Virus record (IMG/VR): IMGVR_UViG_3300010885_043499
Coordinates: 1 to 25,336 of that record
Source of the DNA: a virus
Length of the DNA stretch: 25,336 nucleotides
Reading direction: 5' to 3' (one strand)
The position numbers and the translations under genes are program-made. The notes under the pieces were generated by a model. That model made no database searches, was not told the DNA's origin, and saw only the letters and a program-made list of their open reading frames with translations. The number at the start of each line of letters is the position of its first letter. The first letter of the stretch is position 1. Below are positions 13,334 to 20,242 of the stretch, one piece after another.

Positions 13334-16096
13334 TTATGATCCTATAATCAAATCGGCAATTCTGCCCGGGTCAACATCTGTTATATATTTCATTTTCTTT
13401 TGAGGTCTTTCGCCGATCCTTATGGAAATCTGATCCCCATTTCTAGGAACGGCGGTTCCATCCCCACCGGATTTTAGTACACCGTCAACAACACCCATAT
13501 ACGGGTTCTTCCGTTCTGCTTCACGAATGGATTTTTGTACCTCTTCAACGGCTAAGAGTATTTCACGCCGACTTATGCCCCCATTTGCGACTTGTGCCTG
13601 AAGTGATGCGAGCATTTCATTTCTTCCACCACCCATGTCATTGCGTAGAAAGCCTCGGAGTCCAGCGTCATCACCATCATAATTTTCATGAACCCGTCCA
13701 CCCCACATTGCATCAAACCCGAGAGAGGGATCAATTGGAACAAACCTCTTTACACCATTGGAATCGGTTGCAATAAAGAAATTCCCCCCATGGCGATCCC
13801 TGTTCACCATAATATAATCTAAGAGTGTTGCTCTCACACGGTCGGCTGGTTTTATCTGCCCTACTTTTATCTGATTTCTTCCGTCTTGAAGCGCCCCATC
13901 AACATAGTTTCCTGCGTGTTCGTAAACAATAGCCCTACCAGAACTATTCGGAACCCCCGCACCACCTTTTTGTTTCCCGTCCATTCGCACACCGCCAACA
14001 GGCATACCAAGTCTTCCAGCAATATGATTACCAATTACCTCGTGAATGTCTTCGTTTTCAGCCATTGCACCAGTTTGATATTTCAAGAAATATTTCTTGC
14101 CAGTGATCTTGTCAGTGAACATGTGCATATTGTTAACGATGCCCCCGTTAACACCCCCACCAGCATCCTCCCTTGAGAATCTTGTTTTTGCACCGTGCAA
14201 CGCCTGACCCAATAACTCATCGGGGACATCAGCCAAATCCCCACCTTTTTCTAGGTGATCAATTGCTCCGCTGATCTCGTCTATACCTGCATTTCCTAAA
14301 GGAACGCTTTTCACATCGGGCAAACCATCTGAACCTAATTTGTTTAGTTTTTCTGGTGCATGACCATCTTTTGCTTTTGGTGGTGAGACATCCCATCCGC
14401 CTTCTGGTTCGGTTAGGTCTGGCGGACGCGCAGGTGGTTCCGTTGGTATATCTGGTGGACGCACAGGTGGCTGCGCTACAACAATGCCCGCACGATTTTG
14501 CGGTTTCGGACGGAACTCTATTCCCGCATCTACTTCAGTTATTCTCATTTTGACAGCGTCTAATTCGTCGTTATTCTTTTCTCTCCGCAAATGAACGTTC
14601 ATCAATGCATTTCTTGCTGCTTCTCGTTCGTCTTGCCCACCGCCTTTTTTCTTGTTCCATTCTGCAAAAGCCAGTTCAAACTCCTGATCAAGCACCAACT
14701 GTTCCCTTTTCGCATTCTCTTGCTTTGCTTTCAAACCATCTTTGTCAAGATTCCGAAGGTTGTTGTATGCGTTCGGTTTATAATTTGCTATATCGTCTTC
14801 AACAATCCGAACCAAGTTCGCGTCTTCTGGTCTGTCAAACTCAAACTCCGGTACGATTTGCTTGCGCATACCTGGCGGACCTGCTGGTCTCGCGGGCTGC
14901 ACAGGTGCAGGTGCTTTGGGAGTTGGAGGCATTGGTGGTGGTGATGGAATCGGAGATGAAGGTTCCGTAGGGCGTTTTGGTGGTTCTGGTGGCTTAACCC
15001 TTGCTGCGGGTTTAGGTTTTGCGGGAGTTTTTGGTTTAAGTTGTTCAATACGTCGCAAGATATCTTGCTCACCAGTGATGAACTCGTTATATGAAGGGAC
15101 ATATGCGATGTTGTCGTTTCCACCAAAGCCGAATTGGTTTTCTAAACCGTTCACATGGTCTCTGTATTTTTTCCAATCAGAGTTAGAAACACCATCTGGT
15201 CTGTTGGCTAGCGCTTCTCTTTTTTGTTTTTTGAGATCTTTGTCAAGTTTTGCAAGATACTCTTGCCTTTGTTGAACAACATCAACTCTTCGTGCTGGAA
15301 GAATTGGTTTCGGTGGAGGGCTGTCAACAAAATCTGCTTCAGGTTTTCTGCGTACTGTCCTTTTAGCGCCTTGTTGCGCAGCGTTTCGTCGGCGTCGTCG
15401 TGGAGCATTTTGTGCAGGTGGTTCACCTGTGCGTGGTGCGCCGGGTTGAACTATTTCTCTTTCCATTCTTCGTGCTTCTGATTCACGAAGATTTCCTCTT
15501 CTCCGACGAGCCAGTTCTCTTTCAAATTGTCTTACGTTTTCACTATCTTGTCGCGGATCATTTACCCGCATACCTTGATCATAAATTCTTGGTTTTCCAA
15601 AATCGGGTAGATTCAAATCTGGCTTTCTTTGACTTGTTGCGTTTAGGGCGCGTGGAGCGCGTGGAGCGCGTGGAGCATTTATCGGTTTCGCAACGCCGCC
15701 ACCGTCTAGCGCATCAGCAATACCGCGAGCACCTCTTTCTAGTAAACCGGGTTTATCTTGGCGTGCCAAAAATCGTTGCATACGGGCATTTCTTTTCCCA
15801 AGACGGTTATTACGTTTGCGATCATCAATACTTTCAAGCCGTGCGCCAATATCTGCTATCTGGTTAGCGATTCTTCTCGCAACACCCCACCCGCATGATC
15901 TGCCAAAACGATCGGTGATTTGACCGCCGTACCGTGTGCCAACAGGGCAACGCCAACCGCCTCTTCTGTTTGTTCCCGGAATGGACAAACTTGGATCCCA
16001 AAGCGCACGCACACCTTTAACTTCGTAGTTAAAAGTGCTTGCGGTCTGCTCGGCAATAAACGCTAGCGCTTTGTAGTTGACTTCATTCTTGAGCAT
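13334..16096 (-). CDS. Tagged head-region protein with C-terminal kinase-like domain (920 aa)
   Basis: The N-terminal ~137 residues are the shared tag and line up residue for residue with the 1483-aa protein: Y-K-A at 8-10, E-V-K-G at 25-28, W-D-P-S-L-S-I-P-G, C50 and C68. Residues 203-229 copy the 1483-aa linker repeat. Pro-rich linkers (355-405, 540-565) flank a charged helical part (420-525). The C-terminal domain is kinase-like: L-A-D-V-P-D-E-L-L pre-motif at 621-629, Gly-rich A-G-G-G-V-N-G-G at 645-652, Lys672 (Y-F-L-K-Y), Glu686, catalytic loop N-R-D-R-H-G-G-N (765-772) and V-P-I-D (786-789). D-R-H-x-x-N is intact; the DFG-like part is I-D-P-S. The C-terminus ends D-P-G-R-I-A-D-L-I. The start abuts the stop of the 572-aa gene; the ribosome site is weak, so coupling is likely. 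The substrate is unknown. Confidence 0.87.
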   Translation of the reverse strand: MLKNEVNYKALAFIAEQTASTFNYEVKGVRALWDPSLSIPGTNRRGGWRCPVGTRYGGQITDRFGRSCGWGVARRIANQIADIGARLESIDDRKRNNRLGKRNARMQRFLARQDKPGLLERGARGIADALDGGGVAKPINAPRAPRAPRALNATSQRKPDLNLPDFGKPRIYDQGMRVNDPRQDSENVRQFERELARRRRGNLRESEARRMEREIVQPGAPRTGEPPAQNAPRRRRRNAAQQGAKRTVRRKPEADFVDSPPPKPILPARRVDVVQQRQEYLAKLDKDLKKQKREALANRPDGVSNSDWKKYRDHVNGLENQFGFGGNDNIAYVPSYNEFITGEQDILRRIEQLKPKTPAKPKPAARVKPPEPPKRPTEPSSPIPSPPPMPPTPKAPAPVQPARPAGPPGMRKQIVPEFEFDRPEDANLVRIVEDDIANYKPNAYNNLRNLDKDGLKAKQENAKREQLVLDQEFELAFAEWNKKKGGGQDEREAARNALMNVHLRREKNNDELDAVKMRITEVDAGIEFRPKPQNRAGIVVAQPPVRPPDIPTEPPARPPDLTEPEGGWDVSPPKAKDGHAPEKLNKLGSDGLPDVKSVPLGNAGIDEISGAIDHLEKGGDLADVPDELLGQALHGAKTRFSREDAGGGVNGGIVNNMHMFTDKITGKKYFLKYQTGAMAENEDIHEVIGNHIAGRLGMPVGGVRMDGKQKGGAGVPNSSGRAIVYEHAGNYVDGALQDGRNQIKVGQIKPADRVRATLLDYIMVNRDRHGGNFFIATDSNGVKRFVPIDPSLGFDAMWGGRVHENYDGDDAGLRGFLRNDMGGGRNEMLASLQAQVANGGISRREILLAVEEVQKSIREAERKNPYMGVVDGVLKSGGDGTAVPRNGDQISIRIGERPQKKMKYITDVDPGRIADLIIGS

Positions 16097-17815
16097 TTAT
16101 TTTTTCTTCTTTGCGCTAACCAAGTCTGGTTTGATGAAGGTCTCGTACTCCCAACGAGGTGCTGTTCTCTCAATACCATCAAGACCTGTGTATGTAACAA
16201 TTTCAAACGGTTTTGGAATATTGCCTGTGTCTTCAATAAATCTGAATGCACCTTCTGAATCTGTGGCAAATTTCTTAATGTTGGAAATGATGTTGTCTTT
16301 GGTGCTTGATTCTGCGAGCGAGTTAATCATTCGTGGGAATTTGCGTTTTTCACCGATGGTAAATGGTCGTGAGCGTTCAATGCTTACCACAACTCCGTTG
16401 GGTGCAACGAACGAGATTTTGCTCATTGATGGTCCGCCAAGAAGAGCAAGGTCATCCGCACCAATATCTGAAGGTAGTTGAACTGCGCGAACCATTGCGC
16501 CATCAACCATGTCAGGGTTTTCTCCAAATGAACGGAGAACAGATGAAGGAACAACTGGTCGCAATACAACGCCATCTCGTCGGATCATTCGTCCTTCGCC
16601 CGCTGGCGCCCCTTTGAGCGTTGTTATTGACTGTTTTACAGAAGCGTTGAACTTATCTTTTTGGAAAGCACCCGTCCGTGGGATTTGTGCCATACGACTA
16701 ATTTGAATTGTTCGCGCATTACTTGGGTTTCCTTCTAAGACTTCTGAAAGATTTTCTGCTCGTGCTGTTGGCAGTTTTGGATTTACCAGTCTTCGTGCTG
16801 CCCGTGCAAGCAATGCGAGTGGTCCTGGTATTTCAAATAACTGTGCTCCACATGTTGAGAAACGGTTATCCGTGAAACGACCGCCGAATTCAAAACCGCT
16901 AGGGCATCGTGCTTGACGCCTCCGATCAGGCTTAAGTCTGCTGAGTGCGCCACCACCACCGCCGGGGATCAAAGCCCCATAAAGCCGTGAGCGAATAGGT
17001 GCACTGAAAGGCGATACGTTGCCCGGTGTTACAACCGAACCAACCGCTTGCGCTGCTCTGCCAATTCCACTTGATGAACCAATAAGACCTGCTTTGATTT
17101 CTATGTCTTCAGCGTCATCTTTTTCAACACGGTATCCACCGCCACGCTTCTTGTACTCACGAACGAGCCAAGCGTTTGCGTAAGCAGAAGGATAGACATT
17201 GAATTTCTTTTTGGCTTCCGCTTTCACCCTTGAATAAAGTTCTGTATCTGTTGGAATGTTCGCGCCTTTTGTTGCATCTACATCCGACTTGAATGTGGAC
17301 ACATTGATTGGCTTGTTGCCATCTCTACTTTCAGAGTTTTCTGCTCGGCGCTTCCTATTTACTGCGGATTGCCGTTCCGAATCAGACATTCTCATGGCTG
17401 TAGATTTTTTTACACACTTTGGATATTTCCCCGAATCAGCATCCCCACGACCACAGGACTCAAAACCGCCACCCTTTTTAGGGCGAGATATATCAACCCA
17501 TTCTTCTTCAAACCATTTACCCAAACCACCACGCTTAGTTTCATCACCAATAAAAGTTTCCGAGCCAAGACGAGAAGTACGCGACTTCAAATAAAGTTTT
17601 GCTTTGAAATTGATTAAATCCCTAGTCCCATCTAAAGGTGTTGTCCTAAGATCTGAACCTTTTGTGAACATAAACTTTCTGTCAATTTTCTCAGGGTTAA
17701 AATACATTTCAGAACCAGAAACAAGACTTGTTCGCTTCATCAAAGTTTTCTGTCGCATAGACATACGGAGTTTGCGCACAAAATATTCAAAATTAGGATT
17801 CAGGTAATTACTCAT
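16097..17815 (-). CDS. Multimodule phage structural protein with C-x17-C module (572 aa)
   Basis: Modules in order: F-K-A at 70-72; a K-W-F-E-E-E-W-V-D-I module with C-G-R (121-123) and Y-P-K-C (131-134), resembling a Cys module (DUF5872-like by memory) of aquatic phage proteins; V-Y-P-S-A-Y-A-N-A (207-215) with Y-K-K-R-G-G-G-Y, another module seen in phage structural proteins; E-I-K-A-G at 239-243; then the C-P-x-G...T-D...C module with C304 and C322, followed by a helix rich in Ala/Arg. The C-terminal 200 residues are unrecognised and end in a Lys tail. No catalytic motif is seen. It overlaps the 105-aa ORF by eight bases (ATGAGTAA) and abuts the 920-aa gene. It is probably a head-associated protein; the C-terminal domain may be the specific part (inference). 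Confidence 0.82.
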   Translation of the reverse strand: MSNYLNPNFEYFVRKLRMSMRQKTLMKRTSLVSGSEMYFNPEKIDRKFMFTKGSDLRTTPLDGTRDLINFKAKLYLKSRTSRLGSETFIGDETKRGGLGKWFEEEWVDISRPKKGGGFESCGRGDADSGKYPKCVKKSTAMRMSDSERQSAVNRKRRAENSESRDGNKPINVSTFKSDVDATKGANIPTDTELYSRVKAEAKKKFNVYPSAYANAWLVREYKKRGGGYRVEKDDAEDIEIKAGLIGSSSGIGRAAQAVGSVVTPGNVSPFSAPIRSRLYGALIPGGGGGALSRLKPDRRRQARCPSGFEFGGRFTDNRFSTCGAQLFEIPGPLALLARAARRLVNPKLPTARAENLSEVLEGNPSNARTIQISRMAQIPRTGAFQKDKFNASVKQSITTLKGAPAGEGRMIRRDGVVLRPVVPSSVLRSFGENPDMVDGAMVRAVQLPSDIGADDLALLGGPSMSKISFVAPNGVVVSIERSRPFTIGEKRKFPRMINSLAESSTKDNIISNIKKFATDSEGAFRFIEDTGNIPKPFEIVTYTGLDGIERTAPRWEYETFIKPDLVSAKKKK

Positions 17816-18125
17816 TTTTTACCGATTCTTTTGGTTGTTCAGGTTCCGCGATTTGAGCGGGTAGAGATATCTTCCATTTTTTGGCTAACTGTCTCAAAAG
17901 AGCAATATTGTTGTCATCCAAAACATTTGTGCTAACACTATGATACGACATTCCCGAGGTTGCTTTTTCAATGGTGTCTCTTTTGGACATCATCAATTCT
18001 TCTGTTAGTTTTGATGCGAACTTTTGGTCAGGAGATACCACCCCAAAAATGCCGTAATCACCTTCAAGAAGGACATATGGGACACCTGAAACATCGGTAC
18101 TTGGAGTTACAAGCGCGTATCTCAT
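17808..18125 (-). CDS. Small protein (105 aa), member of a small-partner set
   Basis: No named family is recognised. It opens M-R-Y-A-L-V-T-P-S, continues with P-Y-V-L-L-E-G-D-Y-G-I-F-G-V-V-S-P-D, then helix A-S-K-L-T-E-E-L-M, and later D-N-N-I-A-L-L-R-Q-L-A-K-K-W before a Pro/Glu-rich tail. The plan matches the 98-aa ORFs at 9266 and 13032 and the first ~60 residues of the 1116-aa protein. Its ATG overlaps the stop of the 614-aa gene (ATGA) and its end overlaps the 572-aa start (ATGAGTAA), so all three are coupled. Confidence 0.78.
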   Translation of the reverse strand: MRYALVTPSTDVSGVPYVLLEGDYGIFGVVSPDQKFASKLTEELMMSKRDTIEKATSGMSYHSVSTNVLDDNNIALLRQLAKKWKISLPAQIAEPEQPKESVKNE

Positions 18126-19966
18126 ACAGGGCTCTCATTCAAAAGATCCTCTAACGCCGAATCGGCTTTAGGCGCAGGCGGTACAACAATAATGTCTGCC
18201 AACTGTTTTGGGGTCATCCCCTGCATCTCCCTTAAGCGTGACGCCGACTGCCTGATATCCGCCTGCAACTTTTCCATTTCCATCAAGTTTTCTGGAGACA
18301 TTGCATATTCACCCATCAAATTGCGATCCTTAATCATCCCGTCAAGTTGGCTCAGAAGACGTGTTTCTAGTGCGTCAGCGTCAATTTTCTGTATATCCTG
18401 CAAAACCTTGCCTGCGTCTTCAACCAGTTTTGCATGGCTTTCAACTGTTCCGCCATGACGCGAAGCAAGTTCGCCACCAACAGGATGATTGCGAATACCA
18501 GCAGAAAATTTTTCCGCTGTATCACTATATCCGGAGACACTCATCACAAAACTGTGGTCAATAGGGATGGCATCAACACCATCAGCGTTTTCTGCAAACA
18601 GAATGTTCCCGCTGTGCCTATCCCCATTAGCCATAACAATATCCATTACATGCATATGCACCAATTTGCGGCTATCAACTTTTTTTATTGCTTGCGAATC
18701 AGAAGAAAGAATCTTTCCCTCGTATGAGTTATGAACTAGATCCGTAACAACACCCATAGCCGCCCTAGTGGGTGCTGCTTGAACCACGCGAAGCGAAGAC
18801 GATGGATAGCCAAACTCCTCAGTTATTGACACAGCAAGAACCTCATTTACGGGTTCATACCATCGGGATGCTCCACCCTTGGTCAGGGGTGCTTTGCTAT
18901 GCGGAACATTCTCATCCCACATGGACTGCCGTGAAGCGTATTTGACACCAAACATTTGACCCGTTGACCTATCCCGGAAGCGATTCATCCCTACGACACC
19001 GCCACCAGTTCCAAGTAACTCAAATCGCTTCAATTCCGAAACATTGCCTTCGGAGTCGTAAACATCAATATTTTCAAGAATTGCGTCAAGTACCAAAGCG
19101 TCACTTATTTCGTTTAGTTTTCCACCATTAGCAATATGCTGTGAAGCCTTCTCAACTGTGTCAATGTCTTTTTTGACAGTAGGAAGATCTCTTGAAATAT
19201 TTCTTCCGTTGGCATCGGCAACACCTATAACAGGATCAAAATCTTTTGCCTTCGCAAGAGCGCTATTACCTTTCTTGAACCCGCTAGGCGATTTAACCGA
19301 AGGTGGATCAGCCTTTGGATCTGTTTTCTTATCTTTTTTCCTCTTAAACATTGAAAGTAGGAATGCTTTCGCTGCGATGTCAGAACTCATTTTTATATTG
19401 TGGTTAATTTTGTCTAACTTTTGTTTTCTTTCGTCAGAGAGTTTTCCGCGCTTGTGAAGGGAATCAGAAGCAAAGTCAAGAGCATCTGCCCCCGCACTCT
19501 TGAAGATAGCAAGACTCATGAGTGTCGTATCAGTTAGGGAACCCATCCCGTCTGAATACTGCGCGTCATAGTACTGAAGGGCAATCATGGCTGTTGCCTT
19601 GGCTGCGTTTCTAACCTTTTCATTCTTGAGAACAGACCTTGCACCGTCAATCAACTTTGATGCAAGTTTTCCCGCATCTCGTGCCGCTGTTTCGGCAGAA
19701 GGAATAAGACAGTTGGACATTTGCATGTCTGTGAACTGGTTCGCGTTAGGGGTGCCGGGCGGACATCGCAACTTGCCCAAAGAGTCAACAATCACTCCTG
19801 CTGCGCGGGCGGCTCTTTGTCCAACAGAAGTTAACTCTGGTTTATCTTTTACCGTAGGTCCAAGAAAACCTTTGAACAGAAGCACATTCTCTTGAACGGC
19901 AGCAACAGACTTGCGATATTCCGCGACTCTCTCGTTTGCGTCAAAAGCGCGAGACGATTTGATCAT
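18122..19966 (-). CDS. Head-region protein with Cys module and kinase-like domain (614 aa)
   Basis: The N-terminus lacks the near-identical tag but has L-F-K-G (30-33) and the same Cys module: R67-C68-P-P-G-T...F-T-D...C86, followed by an Ala-rich helix. Residues 100-240 are helical with a Lys-rich linker. The C-terminal part is kinase-like: L-N-E-I-S-D-A-L-V pre-motif (284-292), Gly loop G-T-G-G-G-V-V-G (319-326), Lys342 in F-G-V-K-Y, Glu375 in N-E-V-L-A, catalytic loop N-G-D-R-H-S-G-N (447-454) and P-I-D-H-S-F (468-473). This is the most canonical of the three kinase-like domains in this window. The final ~130 residues are helical and Met/Leu-rich. Its stop overlaps the 105-aa start. Kinase fold is a good call; protein, lipid or other substrate is open. 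Confidence 0.87.
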   Translation of the reverse strand: MIKSSRAFDANERVAEYRKSVAAVQENVLLFKGFLGPTVKDKPELTSVGQRAARAAGVIVDSLGKLRCPPGTPNANQFTDMQMSNCLIPSAETAARDAGKLASKLIDGARSVLKNEKVRNAAKATAMIALQYYDAQYSDGMGSLTDTTLMSLAIFKSAGADALDFASDSLHKRGKLSDERKQKLDKINHNIKMSSDIAAKAFLLSMFKRKKDKKTDPKADPPSVKSPSGFKKGNSALAKAKDFDPVIGVADANGRNISRDLPTVKKDIDTVEKASQHIANGGKLNEISDALVLDAILENIDVYDSEGNVSELKRFELLGTGGGVVGMNRFRDRSTGQMFGVKYASRQSMWDENVPHSKAPLTKGGASRWYEPVNEVLAVSITEEFGYPSSSLRVVQAAPTRAAMGVVTDLVHNSYEGKILSSDSQAIKKVDSRKLVHMHVMDIVMANGDRHSGNILFAENADGVDAIPIDHSFVMSVSGYSDTAEKFSAGIRNHPVGGELASRHGGTVESHAKLVEDAGKVLQDIQKIDADALETRLLSQLDGMIKDRNLMGEYAMSPENLMEMEKLQADIRQSASRLREMQGMTPKQLADIIVVPPAPKADSALEDLLNESPV

Positions 19967-19978
19967 CGCCTCTCCTTA

Positions 19979-20242
19979 TCAGTCGCTTGGATCTGACGCT
20001 TTATTGATCGTTGACATTGGAACCACATCATCATCCTCTACTTCTTTTTTCTTAGAAGCCTTTTTAGGTTCCACTTTTTCTTCTACGACTTGTTCAACGA
20101 CTACTGGTTCTTCCTTGACTTCAACCTCAACAACAGCAATCTCTACTTCAGGCATCTCCACTACGGGAACTTGTTCTTGTTTTGTGTCAAAAACAAGACC
20201 AGAAGTATTCACTGAGTCAACAGGTTGTTTTTCTTTCTTCAT
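19979..20242 (-). CDS. Low-complexity Val/Glu-rich small protein (87 aa)
   Basis: This 87-aa protein is built of alternating Val, Glu and Pro (runs such as V-V-E-M-P-E-V-E-I) with a Lys-rich stretch P-K-K-A-S-K-K-K near the C-terminus and a D-D-D-V-V-P end. It is probably disordered. Its ATG overlaps the stop of the preceding gene (ATGA), and the 614-aa gene starts 12 bases after its stop. Its place between protease and capsid genes would allow a scaffold or assembly role, but composition alone cannot show this. It does not resemble the other small ORFs. Confidence 0.65.
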   Translation of the reverse strand: MKKEKQPVDSVNTSGLVFDTKQEQVPVVEMPEVEIAVVEVEVKEEPVVVEQVVEEKVEPKKASKKKEVEDDDVVPMSTINKASDPSD

